Program-made: the position numbers and the translations under genes
From: Myxococcus guangdongensis
GTDB taxonomy: Bacteria; Myxococcota; Myxococcia; Myxococcales; Myxococcaceae
Length of the DNA stretch: 64,000 nucleotides
Assembly: GCF_024198255.1 (NCBI RefSeq)
Contig: NZ_JAJVKW010000001.1
Location: 248,001 to 312,000, forward strand
Reading direction: 5' to 3'
Part shown: piece after piece, positions 1-8,955 of the stretch
How positions within the stretch are numbered: the first letter of the stretch is position 1
Layout: each line of letters opens with the position of its first letter
The notes under the pieces: generated by a model
Told to the model about the DNA's origin: nothing
What the model saw: only the letters and a program-made list of their open reading frames with translations
Databases searched by the model: none

Positions 1-618
1 GGCCCGCTCGTACGCGCGCTCGGCCTCCGCGTAGAAGCCCTTCTGCGCGTAGCAGATGCCCAGGTCCAGCTGGGCCTCGAAGTTGTCCGGCTCCAGCCGC
101 ACCACGTCCTTGAGCAGCGTGATGGCGGAGCGGTAGTCGCCCTCGTCCATCATCAGCGCCGCCAGTTCGTGCCGGGGGAACGCGTCCTGCGGGTCCAGCT
201 CGATGGCCGCCTGCAGCTCGCGCATCGCCTCCTCGACGCGGCCCTGGTCCGCGTAGGTGAGGCCCAGGTTGAGGTGCGCGTCCGGGTACTCGGGGTCCAG
301 CTCGATGGCCTCCTTGTACTCCTCCACCGCCATCTCCCCCGCGTGCGTGGAGAGGAAGCAGGCCAGGTTGTAGTGCGCCGTGGCGCTCTCCGGCTCCAGC
401 TTCAGGGCGGTGAGGTACTCGGTGAGCGCCTCGCGGAAGAGCTTCTTCTCCGCGTAGACGGTGGCCAGGTTGTCGTGGGCGTGGGCCGAGCTGGGGTCCA
501 GCTCGATGGCCTTCTTGAACTCCTTGATGGCCTCGTCCAGCCAACCCCGGTCCGCCAGCTCGATTCCGCGAGTGTTGTGCTCGTCGGAGAGCGCGATGTT
601 GTCCTTTTCCCGGGCCAT
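1..618 (-). CDS. TPR repeat protein, 3' part outside window
   Basis: Reading the minus strand from the ATG at 616-618 gives 206 uninterrupted residues running off the left edge, so the C-terminus is missing. It begins MAREKDNIALSDEH and has no signal peptide or membrane segment. At least six consecutive 34-residue TPR units are visible, most ending in a helix-B pattern such as AIELDP (for example KAIELDPSS, TALKLEPES, EAIELDPEY, AAIELDPQD). TPR arrays are protein-interaction scaffolds, so the partner and role cannot be inferred from sequence alone. It is divergent from the CapA-like gene, with 63 bases between the two starts, so a shared control region is possible. Confidence 0.85.
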   Translation of the reverse strand, partial: MAREKDNIALSDEHNTRGIELADRGWLDEAIKEFKKAIELDPSSAHAHDNLATVYAEKKLFREALTEYLTALKLEPESATAHYNLACFLSTHAGEMAVEEYKEAIELDPEYPDAHLNLGLTYADQGRVEEAMRELQAAIELDPQDAFPRHELAALMMDEGDYRSAITLLKDVVRLEPDNFEAQLDLGICYAQKGFYAEAERAYERA

Positions 619-681
619 GAGAGCGCGGGGCAATCTACGCGCCGCGCAAACACAGGTGCAAGGTAGAGTTTCCCTCCGCCC

Positions 682-1881
682 ATGCGCCACGTCGCCCTGC
701 TGCTCCTCCTGTTCTCCGCCTGTCATCCACGCCCCGTCCCGGTGACGGTGGACCCCACCCCCACCGCCCCGGCCCCGCCCCCTGGGGACGCTGGGCCCCC
801 CGCCGCCCTGGCGCCCCCCTCCCCGCCCGCCGTCACCCGGCCCATCACCCTGCTGTTCGGCGGGGACGTGACGCTCGGCCACAACCACCAGAAGTTCTTC
901 GACGACGAGCTGGCCAAGGGCCGCCCCCGGGACGAGCTCTTCGCCTACGGCTTCAAGGAGGTCCGGGCCCTGGGGGACGCGGCGGACCTCTTCGTCATCA
1001 ACCTGGAGTGCCCCTTCACCGAAGGGGGCGAGAAGCTGCCCAAGAACTTCAACTTCCGGGCCCGCCCGGAGCTGGTGGGCGCGCTCACCGCGGGCGGCGT
1101 GGACGTGGTCAGCCTGGCCAACAACCACCTGATGGACTACGGCGCCCAGGGGCTGCTCGACACCCTGGCGACGCTGGAGGCCGCGCGCATCCCCTACTTC
1201 GGCGCCGGGCGCACCCTGGCCGAGGCGCGCCGCCCCGCCATCGTCACCGTGGGCGGCCTGCGGGTGGCCTTCCTGGGCTACTTCTTCCTGGGCGAGCGCA
1301 ACATCGAGCCGCCGGAGGTCTACGCCACCGACACCACGCCGGGCGTCGCGGGCCACTTCTCCGACGTGGACGTGATGGAGCGGATGCTGCGCGAGGACAT
1401 CACCGCGGCGAAGGCCCAGGCGGACGTCGTGCTGCCCTACTTCCACTGGGGCCGCGAGGGCACCCAGGTGCTGGAGCCCTACCAGGTCCGCCTGGCGCAC
1501 GCCGCCATCGACGCGGGCGCGTCGGGCGTGCTGGGCAGCCACCCGCACGTGCTCCAGGGCATGGAGCTCTTCCAGGGCAAGCCCGTGGTGTACTCGCTGG
1601 GCAACTTCGTCTTCGGGGGCAACTGGAACCCGCGCGACAAGCGCAGCGCGCTGTGGAAGGGGACCTTCGGTCCGGAGGGCTACCTCAAGAGTGAGGTGCT
1701 GCCGCTGCGCACGGACCGCTTCCCGGAGCTCCCCTTCCAGCCGGTGCCCGTGACGGGGCCGGCGGCCGAGGAGGTGCTGCGACTGCTGGCCGAAAGCTCA
1801 CGCTCCCTGGGGAGGATGCTCCCCGAGTTGGAGCCGTGGGCCGGGCCGACTCCCTCCCCCGCGACGGGCGGGAGGGAGTAA
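682..1881 (+). CDS. CapA-family (PGA_cap) metallophosphatase-like lipoprotein
   Basis: The 399-residue protein opens with a lipoprotein signal ending in LFSAC (Cys about 14), then a Pro/Ala-rich linker. The rest matches the CapA/PGA_cap fold, related to calcineurin-like phosphoesterases: LLFGGDVTLG near residue 55, NLECPFTEGG, SLANNHLMDYG, HWGREGTQ and GSHPHVLQG. These Asp/Asn/His motifs are the expected metal ligands. Family members are linked to poly-gamma-glutamate capsule synthesis, but many bacterial copies have no capsule partner and none is seen here. The protein is predicted to be membrane-anchored and to act in the envelope. The domain call is firm; the capsule role is not. Confidence 0.88.
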   Translation: MRHVALLLLLFSACHPRPVPVTVDPTPTAPAPPPGDAGPPAALAPPSPPAVTRPITLLFGGDVTLGHNHQKFFDDELAKGRPRDELFAYGFKEVRALGDAADLFVINLECPFTEGGEKLPKNFNFRARPELVGALTAGGVDVVSLANNHLMDYGAQGLLDTLATLEAARIPYFGAGRTLAEARRPAIVTVGGLRVAFLGYFFLGERNIEPPEVYATDTTPGVAGHFSDVDVMERMLREDITAAKAQADVVLPYFHWGREGTQVLEPYQVRLAHAAIDAGASGVLGSHPHVLQGMELFQGKPVVYSLGNFVFGGNWNPRDKRSALWKGTFGPEGYLKSEVLPLRTDRFPELPFQPVPVTGPAAEEVLRLLAESSRSLGRMLPELEPWAGPTPSPATGGRE

Positions 1882-1889
1882 CCGGCGCG

Positions 1890-2012
1890 TCAGACCTTGT
1901 TGTTGGACTGGCCCTTCTTGGCGCGGCTGCGGCGGCGCTTCAGCTGGGCCTTCCGGCCCTTGGCGCGGTTGGCGACCTTCTTCTTGGAACGATTTCCCTT
2001 CTGGGCGGGCAT
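1890..2012 (-). CDS. very basic 40-residue protein
   Basis: An ATG at 2010-2012 opens a 40-codon frame ending in TGA at 1890. About 16 of its 40 residues are Lys or Arg (start MPAQKGNRSKKKVANRAKGR). There are no acidic residues, no Cys and no hydrophobic segment. It fits exactly between the CapA-like gene and prfA, and both flanking gaps are short. The composition resembles small ribosome-associated or nucleic-acid-binding peptides, but I recognise no family. A chance frame of this length is possible in GC-rich DNA; the strongly lysine-biased, low-complexity composition argues for a real gene. Confidence 0.6.
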   Translation of the reverse strand: MPAQKGNRSKKKVANRAKGRKAQLKRRRSRAKKGQSNNKV

Positions 2013-2176
2013 GGAAGGACTCCGTGTAGGTGATGTGAGACCGACCGCTCGGGCACGAGGCTCGGCGGTGAGGGCGGCCCTTCTTTCATGCTACCGCCCG
2101 AGCGGCCAAGGAATTTCTTGACTCCGTCCTCCCTTGCCAGCAGCCGGACAAAGGGGCAATACCCCCTGGAACGACG

Positions 2177-3271
2177 ATGATTGACAAACTCGAAGACGTC
2201 GAGCGCCGGTTCGAGCGCCTCACCGCGGACCTGTCGAACCCGGACGTGCTCGCCGATTCGGCGAGGCTCCAGAAGGTCTCCAAGGAGCGTGCGGGCCTGG
2301 AGAAGCTGGTGGAGACGTTCCGGACGTACCGCCAGGTGCTCGCGGACCTCAAGGAGGTCGAAGCCTGGCTCGACGCCGGCAGCGCCGACGAGAAGACCTA
2401 CGCGCGCGAGGCCCTGCCCGGCCTGAAGGAGCAGCGCGACGCGCTCGAGGCCAGCCTCAAGGTGCTGCTGCTGCCCAAGGACCCCAATGACGACAAGAAC
2501 GTCATCCTGGAGATTCGCGCGGGCGCCGGCGGCGACGAGGCGGCGCTGTTCGCCGAGGAGGTCATGCAGATGTACCTCCGGTACGCGGACACCCGCGGCT
2601 GGAAGTCGGACATCATCGACATGAGCCCCGGCAACGCGGGCGGCGTGAAGGACGCCACCGTGACGCTGTCGGGCGACGCGGTCTTCAGCAGCCTCAAGTA
2701 CGAGTCCGGCGTTCACCGCGTGCAGCGCGTGCCGGCCACCGAGACGCAGGGCCGCATCCACACCTCCACGATCACGGTGGCCGTCATGCCCGAGGCCGAG
2801 GAGGTGGACGTGAAGATCAACGAGGCGGACATCGACCGGCAGGCCATGCGCTCCACGGGCTCCGGCGGCCAGAGCGTCAACACCACGGACTCCGCGGTGC
2901 GCCTGACGCACCGGCCCACGGGCATCGTGGTGAAGTGCCAGCAGGAGAAGAGCCAGTTGAAGAACTACAACATGGCCCTGCGCATGCTCCGCGCGAAGAT
3001 CTACGAAATCGAGCAGGAGCGCATCCGCTCCGAGCGCGACTCCACCCGCCGCTCGCAGGTGGGCACGGGCGACCGCAGCGAGAAGATCCGCACGTACAAC
3101 TTCCCCCAGGACCGGCTGACGGACCACCGCATCGGCCTGACGGTTCACAACCTGCCGGCCGTGATGATGGGCGACATCGAGGACATCATCACCGCCTGCC
3201 GGACCTACTACCAGGCCGAGGCCCTCAAGGCGCAGACGGGCGGCGGTCCGAGGCCACAGCCCGAAGCATGA
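2177..3271 (+). CDS. prfA: peptide chain release factor 1
   Basis: The 364-residue protein is a full-length class I release factor that reads UAA and UAG and triggers hydrolysis of peptidyl-tRNA on the ribosome. The GGQ motif is at about 230-232 within [18 protein letters not shown]. The tripeptide anticodon is PAT (about 186-188, in [14 protein letters not shown]), which identifies RF1 rather than RF2 (SPF). The coiled N-terminal domain is intact. Its TGA overlaps the ATG of prmC as ATGA, so the factor and the enzyme that methylates its GGQ glutamine are translationally coupled, a common bacterial arrangement. Confidence 0.98.
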   Translation: MIDKLEDVERRFERLTADLSNPDVLADSARLQKVSKERAGLEKLVETFRTYRQVLADLKEVEAWLDAGSADEKTYAREALPGLKEQRDALEASLKVLLLPKDPNDDKNVILEIRAGAGGDEAALFAEEVMQMYLRYADTRGWKSDIIDMSPGNAGGVKDATVTLSGDAVFSSLKYESGVHRVQRVPATETQGRIHTSTITVAVMPEAEEVDVKINEADIDRQAMRSTGSGGQSVNTTDSAVRLTHRPTGIVVKCQQEKSQLKNYNMALRMLRAKIYEIEQERIRSERDSTRRSQVGTGDRSEKIRTYNFPQDRLTDHRIGLTVHNLPAVMMGDIEDIITACRTYYQAEALKAQTGGGPRPQPEA

Positions 3272-4149
3272 GCAGCGAGACCTGGACCATCCGCAAGGTC
3301 CTCACCTGGACGACGCAGCACTTCGAGAAGCGTCAGGTGGATGCGCCGCGGCTCACCGCGGAAATCCTCCTGTCGCACGTGCTGAAGACGGGCCGGGTGC
3401 GGCTGTACGTGGACCTGGACCGCCCGCTCTCCAAGGACGAGCTGGCCACCTACAAGGCCCTCATCGCCCGACGTCTGTCGGGTGAGCCCACGCAGTACCT
3501 CACCGGGACGCGCGAGTTCTACAACCGCGCCTACAAGGTGGACGCGCGCGTGCTCATCCCCCGCCCGGAGACGGAGCTCCTGGTGGAGGCCGCCCTGCGC
3601 AAGCTCCCCAAGGACGCGCCCGCGCGCGCGCTGGACGTGTGCACCGGCTCGGGCTGCATCGCCATCAGCCTCGCGGCGGAGCGGCCCCTGCTGGCGGTGA
3701 CGGCCACGGACCTGTCGCCGGATGCGTGCGCGCTGGCGCGCGAGAACGCGGAGGCGCTCAAGGTCTCCGAGCGCGTGACGGTGCTGCAAGGCGACTTGTT
3801 CTCCCCGCTGCCCGCCGACGCCCGCTTCCACGTCGTCGTGTCCAACCCGCCCTACATCGCGTCGGACGAGATTGCCGGGCTGTCCGCCGAGGTGCGACGC
3901 GAGCCCCGGCTGGCGCTGGACGGAGGGCCCGACGGACTGGTCGCCCTCAAGCGCGTGGTCGACGGGGCGCGGAAGTGGTTGGAGCCTGGCGGACTCCTTG
4001 CACTGGAGATGGGGGAGACGCAGGGCCCCGCCGTCCTGGAGCTCCTGCGCGCGGCCGGCTACGAGGACGCGCGCGTGGAGAAGGACCTCGAGCGGCGGGA
4101 GCGCATGGCATTTGGGACACAGCCCGCGGGCAGCGGGCCACAGGGCTGA
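3268..4149 (+). CDS. prmC: release factor glutamine N5-methyltransferase
   Basis: This cytosolic SAM-dependent enzyme methylates the Gln of the GGQ motif in RF1/RF2. The start is the ATG overlapping the prfA stop, giving 293 residues, the usual PrmC length. The N-terminal helical domain (about 1-95) is followed by a Rossmann fold. The SAM-binding stretch is [13 protein letters not shown] (about 122-134), and the diagnostic NPPY at about 193-196 positions the substrate amide. The order prfA-prmC-murA, with only 14 bases between prmC and murA, indicates one transcript. Confidence 0.97.
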   Translation: MSSETWTIRKVLTWTTQHFEKRQVDAPRLTAEILLSHVLKTGRVRLYVDLDRPLSKDELATYKALIARRLSGEPTQYLTGTREFYNRAYKVDARVLIPRPETELLVEAALRKLPKDAPARALDVCTGSGCIAISLAAERPLLAVTATDLSPDACALARENAEALKVSERVTVLQGDLFSPLPADARFHVVVSNPPYIASDEIAGLSAEVRREPRLALDGGPDGLVALKRVVDGARKWLEPGGLLALEMGETQGPAVLELLRAAGYEDARVEKDLERRERMAFGTQPAGSGPQG

Positions 4150-4163
4150 GGGCCGGAAGCAAC

Positions 4164-5435
4164 ATGGACAAGATCGTGATGAAGGGCGGCGCGGAGCTGC
4201 ACGGCGAGGTCGTCGTCTCGGGCGCGAAGAACGCGGCGCTGCCCATCCTCGCCTCGGCGCTCCTGGCGGACGGCACCTCCACCTTCCGCAACGTGCCGGA
4301 CCTGGCGGACGTCGCCACCATGCTCAAGGTGCTGCGCACCATGGGCTGCGGCGCGGAGCGGCTCACCGCGCGCAAGAAGGACATCTGCGAGGTGGGCGTC
4401 ACCGGACACATCACCCCGGAGGCGCCCTACGACCTGGTGAAGACGATGCGCGCCAGCGTGCTGGTGCTCGGGCCGCTCGTCGCGCGCTTCGGGCGGGCGC
4501 GGGTGTCCATGCCGGGCGGGTGCGCCATCGGCGCGCGGCCCATCGACCAGCACCTGAAGGGCCTCAAGGCCCTGGGCGCGGACATCCACCTGACGGAGGG
4601 CTACGTGGAGGCCCGCGCCAAGCAGCTCAAGGGCGGCACCGTCAACTTCGACGTCATCACCGTCACCGGCACGGAGAACGTGCTGATGGCGGCCGTGCTG
4701 GCCAAGGGCCGCACCATCATGGAGAACTGCGCGCGCGAGCCCGAAATCGAGGAGCTGGCGCGGGTGCTCAACAAGATGGGCGCGCGCATCGAGGGCGCCG
4801 GCACCTCCATCATCACCGTGGAAGGCGTGGAGGGCCTCAAGCCCGTCGAGCACGCCATCCTCCCGGACCGCATCGAGGCGGGCACCCTGCTCGTCGCCGC
4901 GGCCATCTCCGGCGGCAACGTCCTGGTGAAGCACGCCGTCCCCGAACACCTGGACGCCGTCATGGACAAGCTGCGCGAGGCCGGGTGCACGCTCACGGCC
5001 GAGGCCGGCGGCATCCGCTGCAAGGCGCCTCGCACGCTGACGTCCGTCAACATCACGACGACCGAGCACCCGGGCTTCCCCACCGACATGCAGGCCCAGC
5101 TCATGGCCCTCATGTGTGTGAGCCAGGGGACATCCGTCATCAGCGAAAACATCTTCGAGAACCGCTTCATGCACGTGCCGGAGCTGCACCGTCTTGGCGC
5201 CGACATCACCATCCAGGGGCACACCGCGGTGGTGAAGGGCGTGAAGCACCTGAGCGGCGCGCCCGTCATGGCCACGGACCTGCGGGCGAGCGCTTCGCTC
5301 ATCCTGGCGGGCCTGCGCGCCGAGGGACGCACGGACGTCAGCCGCGTCTACCACCTGGACCGAGGCTACGAGCGGCTGGAGCGCAAGCTGCGCGCCCTGG
5401 GCGCGGACATCCGCCGGGTCAAGGCGAAGGCCTGA
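4164..5435 (+). CDS. murA: UDP-N-acetylglucosamine 1-carboxyvinyltransferase
   Basis: MurA catalyses the first committed step of peptidoglycan synthesis, transferring enolpyruvate from PEP to UDP-GlcNAc in the cytosol. The 423-residue protein has the family length. It shows the N-terminal [10 protein letters not shown] substrate-binding stretch and the active-site loop [11 protein letters not shown], with the catalytic Cys at about 120. Because that position is Cys rather than Asp, the enzyme should be fosfomycin-sensitive in principle. It starts 14 bases after prmC and is probably co-transcribed with prfA-prmC. Confidence 0.98.
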   Translation: MDKIVMKGGAELHGEVVVSGAKNAALPILASALLADGTSTFRNVPDLADVATMLKVLRTMGCGAERLTARKKDICEVGVTGHITPEAPYDLVKTMRASVLVLGPLVARFGRARVSMPGGCAIGARPIDQHLKGLKALGADIHLTEGYVEARAKQLKGGTVNFDVITVTGTENVLMAAVLAKGRTIMENCAREPEIEELARVLNKMGARIEGAGTSIITVEGVEGLKPVEHAILPDRIEAGTLLVAAAISGGNVLVKHAVPEHLDAVMDKLREAGCTLTAEAGGIRCKAPRTLTSVNITTTEHPGFPTDMQAQLMALMCVSQGTSVISENIFENRFMHVPELHRLGADITIQGHTAVVKGVKHLSGAPVMATDLRASASLILAGLRAEGRTDVSRVYHLDRGYERLERKLRALGADIRRVKAKA

Positions 5436-5483
5436 GGAGCACGGGGCCTTTCGACCCCAGACGGCGCGTTGCCAACAGAAGCG

Positions 5484-5551
5484 GCAACCTGGGTTGCATC
5501 CCAAAATTCGCGCGACCTATCATTCTCTGACCACTGGGGACGTGCGTCCCC
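5484..5551. promoter_or_regulatory. two inverted repeats upstream of the zinc-ribbon gene
   Basis: The 128-base gap after murA holds two dyads: GCAACC-TG-GGTTGC at 5484-5497, and GGGGAC-GTGC-GTCCCC at 5536-5551, which ends 12 bases before the next ATG. Neither is followed by a T-run, so they look more like an operator or a 5' leader hairpin than a terminator. This is seen only as sequence symmetry. Confidence 0.35.
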
Positions 5552-5563
5552 CATTGCAGGAGA

Positions 5564-5965
5564 ATGAACCGTCCCATGGATTGCCCCAGCTGCAACGTCG
5601 AGATGGCCGATCTCGTGGGGGATGACCAGACGTTGCGAAAGTGTGGAGACTGCGGCGGGCTGTGGATCGACGTCGCGGACCTGAACCGGGTCCTGCTCCA
5701 CAACAACCTCCAAGGGCTGGAGCATCAGGGCGGCAAGGTGGACGCGGAGGCGTTGACCGGCCAGTGCCCCGAGTGCCATGTCGACCTCGTCCGAGTGGAC
5801 GGCGGCGACCGCCAGCACCCGCTCCACTACGACACCTGTGAGTCCTGTGGCGGCATCTTCCTGGAGTCGGAGTTCCAGGACGCCACCGACGTGAAGGTCG
5901 CGGAGAAGGAGATCATCGACTTCTTCCGCCGCTTCAGCGCCAAGAAGAAGGTGGCCGCCCTCTAG
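5564..5965 (+). CDS. double TFIIB-type zinc-ribbon protein
   Basis: The 133-residue acidic, soluble protein carries two CxxC...CxxC zinc ribbons. One is near the N-terminus (CPSC, then CGDC with GGLWID). The second is in the middle (CPEC, then CESC with GGIFLE). The paired ribbon plus C/GGLWxD pattern is the zf-TFIIB family of bacterial proteins, whose function is unknown. The tail is lysine-rich. Two starts are possible: the ATG at 5564 lies too close to AGGAG, while the ATG at 5576 has better spacing. The protein probably binds two zinc ions; no pathway can be assigned. Confidence 0.85.
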   Translation: MNRPMDCPSCNVEMADLVGDDQTLRKCGDCGGLWIDVADLNRVLLHNNLQGLEHQGGKVDAEALTGQCPECHVDLVRVDGGDRQHPLHYDTCESCGGIFLESEFQDATDVKVAEKEIIDFFRRFSAKKKVAAL

Positions 5966-5995
5966 TCGGGCGGCGCGCCGGACGGACGGCTGGAC

Positions 5996-6826
5996 CTAGG
6001 GTTGGCCGCGGAAGGCGCGGCCCCACTCCTCGGCGAGGGCCCCCTCGGGCTCCAGGGTGGCGCCCGCTTCGTCCGAGCCGCCCTTCTGCAGCTTCAGCGT
6101 CACCTTGCCCCGCTTGGGCACCTCCAGCGTGAGTCGGGAACCGGACAGGGCATACGTGCCCGTCACGGCGCTGGGCTCGCCGCCCTCCAGCGGCTCGTGC
6201 GCGAAGCGGTAGGTCCCATCCACGTAGAGGGAGAGGAAGCGGTCCGGCGCCCCGTCCAGGCCGCTGAACCACGTGCCCAACAGGGGCGCCAGGCGCGCGT
6301 CGTAGCGCAGCCGGGGCGCCAGCCACGTGCCGTTGAGCGCCTTGCCTCCCGAGTAGAAGATGAGGTCGGTGATGCACACGGGGCCGTCCTCCTGGGCGCC
6401 GGGGAAGCGCTCGGGGACCTCCAGCGTGAAGCGGTTGCCCGTCATGGCGGGGCTGATGGGGACGGCCTGGAGCCCGCGCTTGTCCTCCACCTTGAGGCTC
6501 TTGGACGCGTCCACGGTGGTGAGGGTGAGCTTCTTGGCCCGCGCGTGGGCCTTGTACGCGGCCTTGTCGGTGCCGTCGCCCGTGTAGACGCGCACCTCGT
6601 CGATGGTCACCACGTCCTTGAAGCCGATGGTGACGGCGGCGGGCGAGGCCCCCGTGGCGCACCAGGCCGTCGTGTCGCGTCCATCCAAGAGGTGCAGGGG
6701 CGAGTAGCGCTCCGGTTGGCGCTCGCGCTCCAGGTAGTCGGAGGCCTGGGCGTAGCCCGGCGGGGCGGTGGACGCGGCGGGCGCGGCGCTCGAGAGCAGC
6801 AGCAGGGCGAGGGGGAGGCGGCTCAT
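5996..6826 (-). CDS. secreted protein with NADase-type/discoidin-like glycan-binding domain
   Basis: The 276-residue product begins with a signal peptide (MSRLPLALLLLSSAAPAAST). Residues about 40-170 contain LLDGRDTTAWCATG followed by a beta-rich stretch (VDEVRVYTGDG-like, then ITDLIFYSG). This matches the discoidin-type NADase glycan-binding module, in which a D-G-x-x-x-T-A-W-C motif is typical. The C-terminal half (LLGTWFSGLDGAP and after) resembles a lipocalin-like or DUF-type beta domain that is not further recognisable. It is probably periplasmic or secreted. It converges on the zinc-ribbon gene and is divergent from the PPC lipoprotein gene. Confidence 0.65.
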   Translation of the reverse strand: MSRLPLALLLLSSAAPAASTAPPGYAQASDYLERERQPERYSPLHLLDGRDTTAWCATGASPAAVTIGFKDVVTIDEVRVYTGDGTDKAAYKAHARAKKLTLTTVDASKSLKVEDKRGLQAVPISPAMTGNRFTLEVPERFPGAQEDGPVCITDLIFYSGGKALNGTWLAPRLRYDARLAPLLGTWFSGLDGAPDRFLSLYVDGTYRFAHEPLEGGEPSAVTGTYALSGSRLTLEVPKRGKVTLKLQKGGSDEAGATLEPEGALAEEWGRAFRGQP

Positions 6827-6987
6827 GGCGCCATCTTGGATCGCCCCGCGCCGATGGCTCCAGTCCCCGACCTGAAGTCTTCGCGGTGAATCCAGCGACA
6901 GCGGATCCCCGGCCAGGGGGATGAAAGCGCCCGGCGCGATGTTGGCGTGCTTGACACTCGGACGCCGCGAGGAAGTGATGCGGCACG

Positions 6988-8955
6988 ATGCGGAGAATGA
7001 ACGTGACGCGACGTTGGGGGTGGGTCTGTGTGCTGGCCGCGACGCTGGTCGCCTGCAAGGACGACAAGCCGAGCGAGGTGCCCGACGCGGGGCCCGTGGA
7101 GACAGGGCCCGCGGCGCTCACGGAGCAGGAGCCCAATGAACGGCCCGAGCAGGCGCTCGACATCACCCGCGACAGCGTGGTGACGGCGGAGCTGACGGCG
7201 CAGCCCAACAAGGCGGACGAGGACTGGTACCGGCTGGCGCCCGCGTCGCCCCGGGTGGTGGACCTCACCGTGTCGGGCCTTCCCGGCGGGGACATCACCT
7301 TGGAGGTCCACGACCGGGACAGAAACCGCCTGGCCGCCATCAACAGCGAGGGGGACGGCAAGCCGGAGCGCTTCCCCAACCTCTACGTGGAGAAGGAGCG
7401 GTGGGTGCGCGTGGCGCCCGCGCGCAAGGGCGTGGGCGGGGCGTACACGTTGACGGTGAAGATGCGCGCGCCCAACGACGGCGAGGAGCACGAGCCGAAC
7501 GACCGGGCGGTGGACGCGATTTCGCTGCCCCTGGGGCAGACGGTGACGGCGTTCCTGGGCCACGCGGGCGACGAGGACTGGTACCGGGTGGAGCTGCCCG
7601 AGGCCGCCGTCCCCACGCCGCCGCCGGGTGAGGGCGTCCCCGCGACGAACGACACGCAGGGCTCCGCGCCCCAGGGAGCCGACGCGCTCCAGGGCGCCGT
7701 GGCGCAGGGCGCGGCCGCCGCGCAGGGTCAGACGCCCTCCCCCGCCCCGGGCTCGGAGAGCGGCACGGCCACGGGCACCCCGGAGGAAGGCGCGGCGCCG
7801 CTGGACACGCCGCCCGCCCCCACGGGCACCTTCGCGGGAGGAGAGCCTCCCGCCGTGGCGCAGGCGACGGACGCGGGGGTCGCCGTGCCGCCCGAGCCTC
7901 CTTCCGTGGCGTTGAAGATCGAACTGTCCGCGGTGGAGGGCGTGCGGCCGGAGATCTCCGTGCTGTCGGCGGCCGAGGCGCCGCTGTTCTCGCTGCGCGG
8001 CAAGGAGGGCGAGGCGCTGTCCCTGCGCAACATCGGCGTGCGCGCGACGGACCGGGTGGTCTACGTGGTGGTGAAGGGCGGCTGGACGGGGACGGGCAAG
8101 GAGGCGCGCCGCACGTTCAACTCGGGCACGCCGTACACGCTCACCGTGACGCAGGAGGAGGCGGGCGCCAACGCGGAGCTGGAGCCCAACGACGAGCTGT
8201 ACAAGGCGACGCCGCTGACGGCCGGCAGCTACCGCGAGGGCTTCATCTCGCCCAAGGGCGACGTGGACCACTTCGTGCTGCGCACGACGGAGCCGGTGCT
8301 GGCGAAGGTGGAGTTGTCGGGCGTGGAGCGGCTGGACCTGGTGCTTTCCATGGTGGAGCCGCCCCAGGGTGACGGCCAGCAGGAGACGGTGCTGCTGCGC
8401 GCCAATGACGGCGCGCTGAAGGAGCCCGAGCGCCTGAACAACGTCGCGTGCAGTGGCTCGTGCTGGTTCCGGGTGGAGGGCGCGTCGCGCAAGGTGGAGG
8501 GCAAGTGGGTGAAGGACTTCGAGAACGCGGAGCAGCCCTACCGCATCAGCATCACCACGGTGCCGGACAACGGCGGCGAGGAGCGCGAGCCGAACAACAA
8601 CCTGGAGCGCGCGCAGGAGCTGACGCTCGGCAAGGCGGTGCGCGGCACGGTGTTCCCGGTGAAGGACACGGACTTCTACCGGTTGGATTTGTCGGACCGT
8701 CCGGTGCGCACGCCGCTGAAGGCGACGCTGCTGGGCATCCTCAAGGTGGACGTGGGTCTGTACCTGCACCGCGTGCAGCCGGACGGGAAGCTGTCGCTCG
8801 TACAGACGGCGGACCGGGCCAAGGGCGACCAGCCGGAGAGCATCCGCTTCAGCGCGGAGCCCGGCGTCTACATCTTCGAGGTGCGTGACGCGAAGAACCG
8901 CGAGGCCAACTTCCAGGACTCGTACCAGCTCACGGTGGAGGAAGGTGAGCAGTGA
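6988..8955 (+). CDS. lipoprotein with four PPC-like (pre-peptidase C-terminal) repeats
   Basis: The 655-residue lipoprotein has lipobox TLVAC, with an ATG at 6988 or, three codons later, at 6997. Four repeats each begin with an EPN motif, at about residues 47, 167, 400 and 531, and run into D-x-D-W/F-Y (DEDWYRLAP, DEDWYRVELP, DVDHFVLRT, DTDFYRLDLS). This is the PPC beta-sandwich pattern common in secreted bacterial enzymes and in stand-alone myxobacterial lipoproteins. An Ala/Pro/Gly-rich insert (about residues 210-300) interrupts repeat 2. There is no catalytic domain, so an adhesive or structural envelope role is inferred. Its stop overlaps the next start as GTGA. Confidence 0.8.
   Translation: MRRMNVTRRWGWVCVLAATLVACKDDKPSEVPDAGPVETGPAALTEQEPNERPEQALDITRDSVVTAELTAQPNKADEDWYRLAPASPRVVDLTVSGLPGGDITLEVHDRDRNRLAAINSEGDGKPERFPNLYVEKERWVRVAPARKGVGGAYTLTVKMRAPNDGEEHEPNDRAVDAISLPLGQTVTAFLGHAGDEDWYRVELPEAAVPTPPPGEGVPATNDTQGSAPQGADALQGAVAQGAAAAQGQTPSPAPGSESGTATGTPEEGAAPLDTPPAPTGTFAGGEPPAVAQATDAGVAVPPEPPSVALKIELSAVEGVRPEISVLSAAEAPLFSLRGKEGEALSLRNIGVRATDRVVYVVVKGGWTGTGKEARRTFNSGTPYTLTVTQEEAGANAELEPNDELYKATPLTAGSYREGFISPKGDVDHFVLRTTEPVLAKVELSGVERLDLVLSMVEPPQGDGQQETVLLRANDGALKEPERLNNVACSGSCWFRVEGASRKVEGKWVKDFENAEQPYRISITTVPDNGGEEREPNNNLERAQELTLGKAVRGTVFPVKDTDFYRLDLSDRPVRTPLKATLLGILKVDVGLYLHRVQPDGKLSLVQTADRAKGDQPESIRFSAEPGVYIFEVRDAKNREANFQDSYQLTVEEGEQ

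Noticed and set aside
169-666. Plus-strand open frame opposite the first gene
   Set aside because: It is antisense to a clear TPR gene, lacks a family match and shows only GC-driven valine/leucine repeats.
4059-5504. Long minus-strand frame opposite murA
   Set aside because: It is a His/Arg/Gln-rich GC-skew artefact; murA on the plus strand is certain.
7630-7900. Ala/Pro-rich stretch in the PPC lipoprotein as an intergenic or inserted repeat
   Set aside because: The frame stays open and codon use matches the flanks; it is a low-complexity linker inside the protein.
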